Source of the DNA: Cylicocyclus nassatus
Taxonomy: Eukaryota > Nematoda > Chromadorea > Rhabditida > Strongylidae
Assembly: GCA_958299035.1 (NCBI GenBank)
Contig: CATQJL010000001.1
Span: 79,319,594-79,383,593 of the forward strand
Direction of reading: 5' to 3'
DNA: 64,000 bases
In this document: piece by piece, positions 1-10,855 of the stretch
Position numbering within the stretch: the first letter of the stretch is position 1
How the letters are laid out: each line of letters opens with the position of its first letter
Translations under genes and position numbers: made by a program
The notes under the pieces: model-generated
Told to the model about the DNA's origin: nothing
Databases searched by the model: none
Seen by the model: only the letters and a program-made list of their open reading frames with translations

Positions 1-437
1 AACATGTTATACATAGTTATAATCTGCTTTAAGTGAAGGCAGTCGATCTGCTTCAGAAAGATTACTACCAAGTCTGCTGCTGTAGCAAATTTCACATGTG
101 AAAGACACCTCAATACAAAGGAAACTAACAGGAGGCGAAAAGAAAATTATTTCCCAAAAATCTTTAGATTATTTGGCCTCACAAGCACATTAGTTTCCTG
201 TTATTTTGAAAATCCATGCAGTTGCATTACGAAAAGGAACTAAGATTTGAATAGTAATTGTTAAGTTACTGTGATTTAGGAAAAGGATGAAAAAAGGAAA
301 AATTCAACGCAAATTCCATCACTGACTAATTCGAGAGCTTGCTTAGCTCAGCTATAACGGGATATGGGAAAATGAGCATCAACGCATATTTGACCCGACT
401 TCAAAATTTGTTCTAATGAAGACTCAAGCATTTTTAG

Positions 438-579
438 TAAGGATGCGTGACTTTCGTCAGCTCGCAGATATTCAGTGCGTCAATGGCGAATGGCGTCCAG
501 GCAGCATTTGATAAAGTATCGCGTTATATCGTCTGTTATTCCGTTGCAATCCCTGAAGGCCCAAATTTCCCAATTGGAA
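438..579 (+). pseudogene. Broken Cys-rich module exon
   Basis: The sequence follows a TTTTTAG acceptor and ends at a GTAAGT donor. It is a clear relative of the exons at 35065 and 63159 and shares the stretch reading ADIQCVNGEWR. Eight bases (TATTATGG) that follow the GEWR codons in both relatives are missing here, so the frame runs into TGA TAA within a few codons. The exon is therefore probably dead in its present form. The corresponding region is absent from the start of copy 2. Function is unknown; by family layout it would be the C-terminal exon of a secreted C6/DUF281-like module. Confidence 0.5.
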
Positions 580-961
580 GTAAGTTATTCTAATTGCTAC
601 AGATAGCGGAAGGCGAACTTGAACTAAGCAACTATGCACGAATAAAATATGATCAGCTTCTTTTGGCTCATAATAATCTGTTAGTATAAAAAATTCTAAC
701 GCTTTTCTCGAAAGCAGGACTCTCTTAGGAAAAGTTTAGGAAGCTGAGATCCAACTAAGCTGCAAAGCTTCGTGCTCTTCACTTAAAAACTACACTGAAA
801 TTGATCTTTGCCCTTCCAAAAACATTTGCTCAGCTCCTATTCTGAAGTCTCTAAATAATACAGATGACTGCGAGGATTCGGTGTGGAATGTCCATACTCA
901 TCCTTGGTCTAAGTTTTCGTAGTTTATCCTCGCTACAATAAAACAAAAGCTTTTCCTACAG

Positions 962-1086
962 GGTGCAACTCAAATCGGGTTCGAGTATGATTGTTTATCC
1001 ACAGGATATCTACTGCAATGAAGTTTGGATTTATGATGATGGCAAATATTCTCATGAAGCGGAAGGCATGCTTTGTCTCAACAAAG
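962..1086 (+). CDS. Candidate Cys-rich module exon
   Basis: This 125-base stretch sits between a TTTTCCTACAG acceptor and a GTAAAA donor. It reads through in one frame as VQLKSGSSM...PQDIYCNEVWIYDDG...GMLCLNK. The C-x3-W-x-Y spacing followed by a second Cys about 20 residues later is the same pattern as the GEWRYYG exons elsewhere in the window, so I read it as another C-terminal exon of the same secreted module family. It is open with no stop. It lies in the part of copy 1 with no counterpart in copy 2, so conservation cannot be used as support. Confidence 0.4.
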
Positions 1087-1970
1087 GTAAAAGAGCAAAC
1101 TCAAAAACATTGACATTCTTATGCAGAACTTTGAGAACAACATAAGGAGAAATATTCGAAATGTGCCAGCTTGTGACCTTCCCTAAAACAAATATACCTT
1201 GCGTGTAATGAATTTGATGATAAGTTGTCCTCTAAGTGATTTTCGAGACTGGATTGCTGAACGGGAGGCAACGTCTCAAAAAGCAATAAGATCTGTAATA
1301 ATTCATACATAATCAGATGTCATGGTCGCTTACCATTCAATATGATTTTTGTAAGCTCTGCGTATACTTTCAAACTTTTGGACTTTGTCGAGAGAAAATC
1401 TTACTGGACAAATATTTCTAGTCCATTCCTCACAAGAAATTAACTCAAAAAATCTACTGAAATTAGCATTTAGAATTTTCGATTCCAAAGAAAGTTTTAT
1501 GCTTTTAAAAGGGAAGTCTCTCGGTGTTGCGATAGTAAATTTAGAAAGTAATCTTGAAATGCACATTGGAATCTCATACAAACTGTTTATCTTGGCAGGA
1601 TAAACAGTTTTTATGAAATTAGAAACTATGATGGTGTATCCATTCTCTGCTCTCGAATATAGTTAATGTCTTATGGTTAGAGAGCGAAAAAGTACAGAGG
1701 AAGAATGTTGTCACATTCGAATGACTACAATGGTATTAGGCCGCTTCAAGAGTAATTTCGCATCGTTTGACCAAGCGTCACATCTGTTATGAGTGCAAAA
1801 ACGATCTCGATCGCACTTGAAGTATTTTTCAGCCTTTTTCCCATAAATTATCCTTTTTTGCACTTCAAGCATCCAAACACACTGAATTGTACAATAAAAG
1901 CGAACCCTAATTATTGTCATGGTAAAAGTTTCGCCAGCCTTCTAAATTTGTGTAACGATTTTAAGGAAAT
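1087..1970. other. Stretch without supported gene
   Basis: This is part of the roughly 1.8 kb (about 130-1970) that copy 2 lacks at about 47450. No exon with good splice sites was seen. At about 1732 there is TATTAGGCCGCTTC, a degraded look-alike of the mariner-type end TTAGGTCGTTCC found at 30037, but no partner end was found. Confidence 0.4.
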
Positions 1971-2103
1971 CCAGCAGGCGTATAGATGCTACAAACACAG
2001 TAAAACACTATTTTCTTCGCAAAGTTTTTTCGTTAGTTTTCACTTGCATAACATTTTTTGAAGGAATGACATTTCCTTTTTATTAACAGTTTAGTATGCT
2101 TAG

Positions 2104-2221
2104 CAAAGTCGTTTCCAAGCCAACGTGGAGAACAATACATTGCCGTTTTGTGTGAACAAAAGTTGGGTGCTGAACATTAACGACACGGAGGTGAAAGTAA
2201 TGGATGACGAACTTATATCTT
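2104..2221 (+). CDS. Candidate Cys-rich exon, copy 1
   Basis: The sequence reads QSRFQANVENNTLPFCVNKSW...VKVMDDELIS and ends at TCTT followed by GTAAAT, a possible donor. It matches the exon at 47587 in copy 2. The C-x3-W pattern again resembles the GEWRYYG exons. In copy 1 the two upstream acceptor AGs (2088-2089 and 2093-2094) would each bring in an in-frame TAG, so only the AG at 2102-2103 leaves the exon open. The gene may therefore be damaged here. An alternative is that the frame continues past the donor to a stop near 2316. Confidence 0.35.
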
Positions 2222-2756
2222 GTAAATCGCTAAACATATCTTCGCTTGCTAAATTTCAATCAACGACTGTGCATTATTTTCCAACAAATGAAATTACTAT
2301 GATAGAACACCACTAGTTCCAAGGAGACAGTCAGGCATAGATAAAATCTCTTAATCTTGAAATGCCACCTTTTTCTCGCACAGATATCAAAATATGTCGC
2401 TTCAGTCCCAGCTTTTCTTGCCAATTAATTTTTTATGTGGATATTACAGTACAAAATTTTTTTTTAAAAACACAAATTCTCGAAAGAGGTATGTCGATTA
2501 GCCAAAAATTCAGATGTGAAAAGTCGCTTAAACGTATTTCAGGGCCGGTAGTAATCTACCCTAGCTGGTGGCATCATAGATGCCGGCAAGTTGGCACACA
2601 TCGCGGAAAGATGCCAACTCCGCCGGCAGCTCGCGGAGTAATTGTAGGTTTCAATAATCTTGTGTAATCCCAGTACGCGGTTATTTCGCTCATCAAATTT
2701 TGATAACGTAAACAGCCGCAAAACTGCTGTCTCGCACGCGGTCGAAATTATCGTCC

Positions 2757-2986
2757 TCTCCACAGATCGTGCTACCCTTGTGGCGTCGCGGACGTGCCAC
2801 GTGTGAAACACACTGGCAACGTTGGCAACAACACGTTGGCAACATGCAGCAACATGTTGGCGTAGCCAAAATGCTCTGCCAACATGTTAGGGTATGTTGC
2901 AAATATGTTGTTGCCACGTTGCCAACATGTTAGCCACACGTGGCCGGTCTGAGACGCAGACCAAGAGTAGCACGATCTGTGGAGGG
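2757..2986. repeat. Fold-back with AACATGTTGGC core repeats
   Basis: Arms of about 50 bases beginning TCCACAGATCGTGCTAC (left) and its inverse (right) enclose a core of irregular repeats of CAACATGTTGGC, itself a near-palindrome. It lies inside the 2543-4323 element, so it is either a nested insertion or part of that element's body. Confidence 0.7.
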
Positions 2987-3149
2987 GATTATAAGTGTGC
3001 TAACTTCAAGTGCTGCCACGTTACCCACTCGACCATTCGGTCAGTCCTTGCCGTTTGCGTCAGCAATATGAGCAACGCACTGGTAAATGGCCGCCTGTAA
3101 GAAGGATCGATACATTGCGCGAGAGACTTTGACCTGAAAGAACAGCTGA

Positions 3150-3678
3150 TTGATCGTCCTTTCACCGCATTGTATCGGGCACGCAGCCTCAGACGCTCCC
3201 CCGCGAAGCGGTTTTGACCGCGGCGCAGGGTCGATACGGTTGATCAGCTGTCCATCCGTCCGTTGCCACAGGAATGGGTGGGTTTTTGATAATTTCTTCA
3301 TCTTTTTGCTTGCAGGTTGCAACAAAAGGTTGGAAGGTGAGTCGAGAAAGTCTGTTATGTTTATATATAAGTGAATTGTTCGCTGGAAAAGCTGACTCTA
3401 CAATCTATGCGCAATGTTAGCCAGTTTTTTGGATTTTCGTCGATGTAATCAAGATTTCGCTTATATATAAACTTAAGGACTTCCTCGACTTACCTTCCAT
3501 CCTTTTGTTGCAACCTGCAAGCAAAAAGATACATAAATTACCCAACGCTCACCAATTCCTGTGGCAGCGGACGGATGAACAGCTGATCAGCCATATCGAC
3601 CATGCGCCGCGGTCAAAACCGCTTCGCGAGAGAGCGTCTGAGGCTGCGTGCCCGCTACAACGGGGTGAAAGGACGATA
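3150..3678. repeat. Long inverted repeat inside the PIF-like element
   Basis: Two arms of about 220 bases (3152-3371 and 3457-3676) are inverted copies sharing for example GTTTTGACCGCG and GCAGGTTGCAACAAAAGG, with a spacer of about 85 bases. A transcript would fold into a long hairpin. No coding frame was recognised. Confidence 0.75.
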
Positions 3679-4326
3679 TGAGCGAGAGAGGGGCGAAATC
3701 GGTGCAAATAAGATTTAGAAAGGATTTCAAAAAAGATGGTGTTTCTTATGGTTCTAAGGCATTACTAGATTTTTTCTCTGTTAGAAAATCGTCGTTTTGA
3801 ACAAGAAAAACTCATATATTGAGAAAAATGAAGGTCTTCGGATGGAAAGTGGAATTTTTTGATATTTTCGCCTGACGTAAATTGTATGATATCGTCGCAA
3901 TTCGCAATCCCACAGACGCCGTCGGCAAAGGTGCCACCACCTCGACGTGGTAGGCGCACGTCGAGATGCCTGCAGCTACCTCTTTCAAAAGAGCATGCTA
4001 TTTAACGTGCTCTCTGACCTGCCGGCAGCTGCCATCTCGCGGATTTCGGTGAGCTGCCGGCAAGTTGCCGGCAACTGACATCGCGAAGTTGCCGGCAGCT
4101 CCTCCTGCGATTCCAGATAATTTACTAAAGGAGGAGTTCTGGAGCCGCAGACTTCTATGAAGTTTTCTACAGAGTCGAGGCGGCATCTTTATCGAGAAAA
4201 TTTTTTGGAAAAAGGCCCAGGACGGCCTAAATTTGGGGTCTCTCTTTCAGGCCACCTCACGGAAAAGGTGCCAGCGAGCTGCCAACCAGACCTGCCGCCA
4301 GGTCGGGGGGATTACTACCGGCCCAG

Positions 4327-6331
4327 GTTTTGCCGTTTAATTTTTCTCAATAACATTTAAAAGGGCAGCGACTCATTGGCACTTCTCGTGCATAATGTTT
4401 CTATATCAACAATTTAATATTTCTAGTCGCTGAGAGGAACTTTTCCGCATATGCCAGCACTGATTATTCGTCGCTAGCTTGATTAGCAAGATGGAATTTT
4501 TTATCAAGTGAAAAGTTGCTTCGTCTTTGATAAACCATTTCACATTGATTTGCAAAGTAAGAAACAATCTGAACAACTGCTGGAATGATGATGTTGAAAA
4601 AGGATGCCTTCTTTTCATTGCGTACTGATGCTTAAAGCTGAATTAATTGCTTACAATGAACAGGAAAATGTGTTTGGAGCTTTCGGGTCTGAGTGGAATT
4701 TATGGTGTACAATATTTTTTCAAAATAAGCTGAAAATTTGGAGTAAACGTGTATGATTAGATAATGTCTACAGATTTCCTGCAATGGCTGAAATATTTAT
4801 TTTTTTACTGTCGCACTTTTTTGGAATAGTAATTTTCTTCTTGTCTCGGTGGATTCGTTGACATTATTTCTGGTAAATTAGAAATAAATAATTGTGCTCA
4901 AATTACGGAAATAGAAACGATAAGACGAGCAACTTTGCATTTGAACTTTGATAATTTTTAGCAAGTGCTGTACATGAGTCCGCTATAAAATTTCGATAAC
5001 ACCTCACATTTAACTTGTGCCAAAGCCAAAGCCAGAGCCAGCCAAATACCCCGCACCCCCGCGTTTGAGGGCGAGGTAGCGCGCAACGCACAGAGACGCA
5101 GATGAGTAGAAGAGAAAGATCAGAGCCGATGGGGTATTTGGCTCTGATCGTAGATTTTAGCTGGGTCTCAGAAAGAAACCTCTAACATTATATACATTCT
5201 GATCGTCATGACACGATTAGAAGGGTTCACACACCGTCGCTGGCTTTGAAATTCACTTCTTAACGAGATAAATTAGCACTTTTGTTCGCGATTCTCTGCG
5301 CTAGAGTTAAGCGCAGTTTCTTGATGGCTCTCGTGAGTGTTTGAGATTCAATCGTAGTCTAAATAGAGGTCAGCTGAAAAAATGTTGTCTTGAATGCTAT
5401 GGAAATGTACACAAAAATCTCGTAGCACAAAGAGCTAAAAACTCAATTTCTCTGTTTTGCTGGGATATTTTTGAGATCAGTATGCGTACTTCGTTTATGT
5501 CAATTCTGATATAGTTATGATTTCAACATCTGGGGCTAAGCCGCGGATCTGCTTTTTGGTGAAGATTGTGTTCTTTCGTGTCGTTTAAAGTGAAGGTCGC
5601 CAGAGTGCATGACTCTATGTATCGAAGGTAAGGTTGTTTTAAACGAGGTCATACTGCAGAAGGTTCAATGCGCATAGTGAATTTTTTTTGCACGACAAGT
5701 TGGATTCCAGACGGTAAACGTCATCATATCCTGCAAAACCCATCTGGAAGGTACTCTAGTATGCTGCTCCTCGAAGCTCGCGCTTCCAGATTATCATTTG
5801 TTGTGCTTTTTCGCAAATCTTATAATGATACTCAATTTTGAGTAGTATCAGGGGGATTTTAAGACTTTTTTGGGCCAAGCGCTCTGTCGTTTGAAAAATT
5901 TAGATCAAAAATTTGACATAAGTGTCAAAACGTAGCTCGAAATACTGCCCATATTGGCTGATTTATGCTAGAAACTGCTGTTTTTGTTAGCCGAGTCTTA
6001 TGAGCTTAACGATCTGTTACATTTGAAATACAAATCTTTAAAAATTTTTTTTATACTTTAGAGTTCAGTTTTAATTTAATTGTCAACGGCTTCACTCCCC
6101 AAATATCACAATAATTAAGCGTTGACAATGATGTGTTCTGGACTTTAATTCTTTACCGTTCTGCACTGTACTGATGTTTTTCTCAGATGAAGAGATTGAC
6201 CATCGAATAGGTATCTTGCTTCCGATCGCAAAGAGTTTGTTTTTGGTGGAGAATTTCATGGTTGTTTGGCCATTTTCGACTATGTAAACTGTTGCTTAAA
6301 CCATGATATATGAGCACCCGTACAAGGAGTG
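4327..6331. other. Paralogous non-coding stretch, copy 1
   Basis: This aligns with 48810-50955 of copy 2 throughout, with small indels. A 150-base insertion in copy 2 is absent here. No exon with paired splice sites and a shared frame was found in either copy. It contains the target site of the LTR element at its right end. Confidence 0.6.
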
Positions 6332-7103
6332 TGTCGCGGCTCCGCGATGCGAGCGCTCCTAGAAGTAGGAGGCCGGGAGCACTGGTTGCTGCCGCGCTAC
6401 ACGGCGACGATAACGGCACTTTCTTACGTTCGCCGCAATCGTTGCTGGACCTCTCCTCGCCTTGGCGCGTTGCCAGCCAAAAGGCTATATATAGCGGCGG
6501 CGCCTCATTTCAGCGCCTGTCTGCTTTTCTGTCTTTCGTTTTCGATCGATAATCTTTTCGTATGTTTCCATTGTGCTCGTGCCTGGCACTTAGCTCCCGC
6601 TCTTGATGTCCCTTTCGCGTTAGCGGTCGAGCGGATAGAAAGTTGATCAGAATTCAAGTGGATTTGGGATTGTTTTAGACGAGCTACTTTTGCAGCTTTT
6701 AGGATTTGAGATCTTATAAACCTCGGGAGCGGAGAGGCTGTCGCGCCTGGTATCCGGCGACGCGCGGCGGATCTGTTTTGGTGAAGCCTCGGGAGCATAT
6801 TTCTTATTTGTGTTTATAGTCGTGCGCATCGGTAGCACGGGATGGGGCAGCTCGTGCCGTGTTGAGCTTTATGTTTAGTAGTTTAGTCCTCAGCAGTAGT
6901 AGTAATCTGTCTTTAGTTTAGTGTTCTTTTTGTCTATTTTTAAGTGTAGTTTTGTGTCATAAGGATAAAACGTTAGTAATATAATTGTCTCTTCACGCGC
7001 TATGGCAAAATAATAGGCTAGGTCGCGTCGCATGTATTAAGCGGGCGAGCGCTTAGGTAACTCGGGTTAGATCTAGGTGCTTAGAGCCCACCGAGCCGCC
7101 ACA
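6332..7103 (+). repeat. 5' LTR of the LARD-like element
   Basis: It begins TGTCGCGG and ends CCGCCACA, the usual TG...CA termini. It is nearly identical to 9470-10241; differences seen include GTGCCG/GTCCCG near 6858, AAGTG/AACTG near 6945 and ATATAA/ATTTAA near 6980. Confidence 0.92.
6485..6494 (+). promoter_or_regulatory. Putative TATA box in the LTR
   Basis: CTATATATAG lies about 150 bases into the LTR and is followed by GC-rich sequence; the same motif is at 9623-9632 in the 3' LTR. It is a plausible core promoter for the element's transcript, but no start site can be proven from sequence. Confidence 0.45.
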
Positions 7104-7113
7104 TGGTGCATCG
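7104..7113 (+). other. Primer binding site, tRNA-Gly type
   Basis: TGGTGCATCG directly abuts the 5' LTR and is complementary to the terminal CGATGCACCA of eukaryotic tRNA-Gly. The match ends after ten bases, unlike the longer match in the BEL element. Confidence 0.7.
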
Positions 7114-9461
7114 TCGCCGAGCGCATGGTGGATGCGGTTTTCCGTCCGCGTGTAGTGTTGGGTAACCGCGTTGCTAAGCCGCGATGGGTAGGTAACATCT
7201 CAGCAGGTTTTCGCGCAGTAGTAGCGCAGTTCTAGCTTCCCATCCTCCATGCGTGCGTAACGATCCCGTAGTCTACCACGCTCCACACCTAGTTCAAGTC
7301 CAGGCAAGTAGAGGATAGGGCATGCGTTCAGTCGCGTCATCCATGTGTCAGGTAACCCATTAGCACTGCAGCCTTAAGCGTAGTCAGCGCGTGGGGTGAC
7401 CTAGCAGTAGTTGGTGGCAGCAGCTTACAGCTATAAGCCCCTGAGCTCAGCGCGTTGTCTCGCGCAAGGACGGGTATGACAGTATACTCTTAGAAGCCTA
7501 TCTGCGAGTGCGATATGGACTAGCTGTACGGAGACTCATCGCCGGGGGGCAATCGCCTGGGGGCATCGCCGGGGGGCACCAGGAGTCGCAGCGATTGCTA
7601 TGTCGTCCTTTCAGGTAGTCTTTTCTGGTATGCAGCTGTTTGCTTTGCTTTTGCGTTATTCGCGCATCGCTACGGCATGCGATTCTGCCCTCGTTTGACA
7701 ACCCTATTTCGCTCCTTACCTTTGCGCCTACTACGTACCCCTAGCGTGCTGGTTGTAGTATGTCCCTCTTTAGGGTTTTTAGATTAGGCTCCAGCCATTT
7801 GCGTATTTTTGCGCGTCATGTATCCGTCAATGCATGTATATTTCTGTTCCGCTGGTTCTTTACTTTCCAGAAACATTGCTCCTCGACAAGGTTCAGTTCG
7901 TTGAAAACCGAAGATTACGAAAGTGGACAGGCCAACCCCAATATGAATCCCCACTGGTCGAAGGAAAAGGAGTCTTTGAGGAACAGGCAGGACCTTTATT
8001 GTATTCCATCTTGTTACAGATTTCTGCTGCGCTTCCCTTTTTTCTTTGGGCTGTGTTTGTTCGCGCCTTAGACTGAGGTTGGAACCGTTTTGCGCTTTTC
8101 ATGTCCAGCAGGCCTTATTGCGTTTTGCTGCGGAACTTTATCACGTTTCAGGGCCTATTCCTTACTTTTGCATTGTTGGGTCAATCAACAGAATTTCTGC
8201 TTTATGAGCGCGCACGCGCTGAGATGGACTGCACCCATCTTTCACGCATAGACACTGAGCTTAGATCATAACGCGCTCGTTTATTAGCTCTTTTTTTCTG
8301 TTGTAGCTAGTCTGGACGCACTGTAGTTCGCGCAAAACTCAATTCTGCTTTCTGGCCCAAAAGCGCATTAGATTTAGGCAGCGATTGTGTTTTCTTGCTA
8401 AATGTTTTATCTCAGCTGCATAGCAATCCCCTTATTTAGGTTCCGCATTTTTTGCCACCTTCTCAGTCTATGTCCCAGCTAAATCAAGGTTTCCTTTTGC
8501 TTCGTTGTGCTTTCCGCGCACCGCAAGCGCTACACCGCTTTAATTTACCGCGTCGATAGTTGCACGCGCGCTTTTAATTCTTCTACGATCTTGTACGTAG
8601 CGCGAATGTCATGCGGCACTTCTTGCACCCACCTGAGTTAGCTTCGCCTGCGCGTCCCTTGCCGCGGGAGGCTGGACTAATGTCCATTCTGGAGCGAAGC
8701 AGCGTAGCGTGTGATTCCTTGTGCCTTAGGAAACGCAGCTTACGTTTGCGCGCGTTTATTTTCATTCAGAGTTGCGCGCTGGTGGGGTTCCGGAAGGCAT
8801 GTGGCTGTGATGCAAGGACTGTTTTTATCGTACGACGGGTACAGCACAGTAAGCATGGTTCCATTATCTCATCTTTTGACCTCGTAAAGTTGATGTGTTA
8901 CAGCGTTAGCTTATGGGTCTTGGCGCGTCTTGGTCAAATGGAACCACATTTGCGTAGTCGTGCGTTTCATGGATATGGTCCTTCTGGTCAACTAGCAGCA
9001 GCCTTTGCCTACTGTACATAGTTTGATCATATTTAGCACCTCTGTAGTGGTAGTAGTTTTGGTAGTATTTAGTCATTTAGTCATTTTTCATGTTGATATT
9101 TACCTGATCACATTCTTGTTTTTGTTATACTTATCTCACTTCATATAATACCCACTTCATGAGTACATTAATCCCTTTTCAGCTTGATACTCTAATCAAG
9201 TTCGTGCGCCCAGTATTAGGTTTTAGTATTCATTTTTGCGCACAGTAGCTCTTCCTTTGAGTTGTGGATGTTTTATGCTTCTCGCACGAGACGGGTTATC
9301 TTCAGCCTATTTACTTTTGCCGCGCTCTTACTGTGCTACCGATGGATATTTACTCAATTCTTTTTCAATCTATCGTCCAAAAATTTCGGCTAAAGGCATT
9401 AACCGCAGATCCCCGGTGCTATCACGTAACCACCTCTCGAACGCCCAAGCCCACTGCTTCT
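7104..9461 (+). other. Interior of LARD element, no recognised gene
   Basis: Several frames of 60-136 codons occur (for example 8611-9021 on the + strand), but none shows a retroelement motif and they overlap each other in different frames, as expected for non-coding GC-rich DNA. A short G-rich near-repeat (GGGGGGCA spaced by ATCGCC) is at about 7543-7578. The interior may carry packaging or dimerisation signals. Confidence 0.5.
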
Positions 9462-9469
9462 GGGGGGAG
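9462..9469 (+). other. Polypurine tract
   Basis: GGGGGGAG lies immediately before the 3' LTR, the position and composition expected for the plus-strand primer of reverse transcription. Confidence 0.75.
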
Positions 9470-10241
9470 TGTCGCGGCTCCGCGATGCGAGCGCTCCTAG
9501 AAGTAGGAGGCCGGGAGCACTGGTTGCTGCCGCGCTACACGGCGACGATAACGGCACTTTCTTACGTTCGCCGCAATCGTTGCTGGACCTCTCCTCGCCT
9601 TGGCGCGTTGCCAGCCAAAAGGCTATATATAGCGGCGGCGCCTCATTTCAGCGCCTGTCTGCTTTTCTGTCTTTCGTTTTCGATCGATAATCTTTTCGTA
9701 TGTTTCCATTGTGCTCGTGCCTGGCACTTAGCTCCCGCTCTTGATGTCCCTTTCGCGTTAGCGGTCGAGCGGATAGAAAGTTGATCAGAATTCAAGTGGA
9801 TTTGGGATTGTTTTAGACGAGCTACTTTTGCAGCTTTTAGGATTTGAGATCTTATAAACCTCGGGAGCGGAGAGGCTGTCGCGCCTGGTATCCGGCGACG
9901 CGCGGCGGATCTGTTTTGGTGAAGCCTCGGGAGCATATTTCTTATTTGTGTTTATAGTCGTGCGCATCGGTAGCACGGGATGGGGCAGCTCGTCCCGTGT
10001 TGAGCTTTATGTTTAGTAGTTTAGTCCTCAGCAGTAGTAGTAATCTGTCTTTAGTTTAGTGTTCTTTTTGTCTATTTTTAACTGTAGTTTTGTGTCATAA
10101 GGATAAAACGTTAGTAATTTAATTGTCTCTTCACGCGCTATGGCAAAATAATAGGCTAGGTCGCGTCGCATGTATTAAGCGGGCGAGCGCTTAGGTAACT
10201 CGGGTTAGATCTAGGTGCTTAGAGCCCACCGAGCCGCCACA
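9470..10241 (+). repeat. 3' LTR of the LARD-like element
   Basis: This is the second 772-bp LTR, TGTCGCGG to CCGCCACA, followed by the GAGTG target duplicate. Confidence 0.92.
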
Positions 10242-10669
10242 GAGTGTCTGGAATTTATTGTTTGCACACTCCTTCATTTGCTACCCCTGTGCTATTGAGC
10301 TAGTGTGTTCGCTAAGTGCCACCCATCGCAAAACAACAATGAACGGCCTCACTGTTTTCTGTGTCAGAAAAAAATAAATGGATTGAAATTGTGCCGCTCA
10401 GGATGATTTACAAGTAGCCAATTCAAAGTTTCTCTCTGTTAATAGAAGATTTTGGCTTTTGCTGCAATGCATGAACAAATTGACTCAGAATGGAAAAGAT
10501 GGACGGAAATCCATAAAGACAAAAAGCAAAGTTATTATGCTCAGGAAAGCAGAGAGGACGAATGCTAATGTTATAAAATCGTGTGAATTGTGTGCAAGAA
10601 CTCGTTAACGGTGTTTTTTTTGTGTTTGATGCTTCGCTCAATACTCACTTATCAGTGCTAAGGCTTCAG

Positions 10670-10855
10670 AAAAATTACGCATTCTCCGAATATGATAATA
10701 TAGCTTTTCCGAATGTCATCATAACTAACAGAAACAAAAGCTTGTTAGCCACGCATATGCAACTAAACGAAAGCAGTTTATACGTTCATAAGTCGTGGGA
10801 TAACAGCTTTCAGCTAGTTGTTCCAATAACTGTCAATTTGCATTCTTTGGAATAG
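10670..10855 (+). CDS. Candidate terminal exon, copy 1
   Basis: A GGCTTCAG acceptor is followed by an open frame beginning KNYAFSEYDNIAF, containing HKSWDNSFQLVVP and ending in TAG. The copy-2 counterpart at 51413 has a TAA stop part way, and the third paralogue at about 44740 keeps the SWxNSF stretch in the same frame, which is the main support that this is coding. No domain was recognised. It could instead be old non-coding repeat sequence shared by three sites. Confidence 0.3.
   Translation, partial: KNYAFSEYDNIAFPNVIITNRNKSLLATHMQLNESSLYVHKSWDNSFQLVVPITVNLHSLE

Larger units (their letters stand above)
2543..4323. mobile_element. PIF/Harbinger-like TIR element, non-autonomous
   Basis: The ends are GGCCGGTAGTAATC and its inverse GATTACTACCGGCC, flanked on both sides by CAG (2540-2542 and 4324-4326). 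Copy 2 has the uninterrupted site with a single CAG at 48807-48809, which proves insertion after the duplication or loss in copy 2. A 3-bp target duplication and GGC-type ends suit PIF/Harbinger or CACTA classes. No transposase reading frame is visible. The interior carries two further fold-back structures. Confidence 0.8.
6332..10241 (+). mobile_element. Non-autonomous LTR retrotransposon (LARD-like)
   Basis: Two 772-bp direct repeats bound a 2366-bp interior. The 5-bp sequence GAGTG is duplicated on both sides (6327-6331 and 10242-10246), and copy 2 has the unfilled site at about 50949-50960. The left LTR is followed at once by TGGTGCATCG, complementary to the 3' end of tRNA-Gly, and the right LTR is preceded by the purine tract GGGGGGAG. 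No Gag, protease, RT or integrase motif was found in the interior, only short unrecognised frames, so movement would need enzymes supplied by another element. LTR differences are few (I saw three), indicating a recent insertion. The insertion is GC-richer than its surroundings. Confidence 0.92.
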
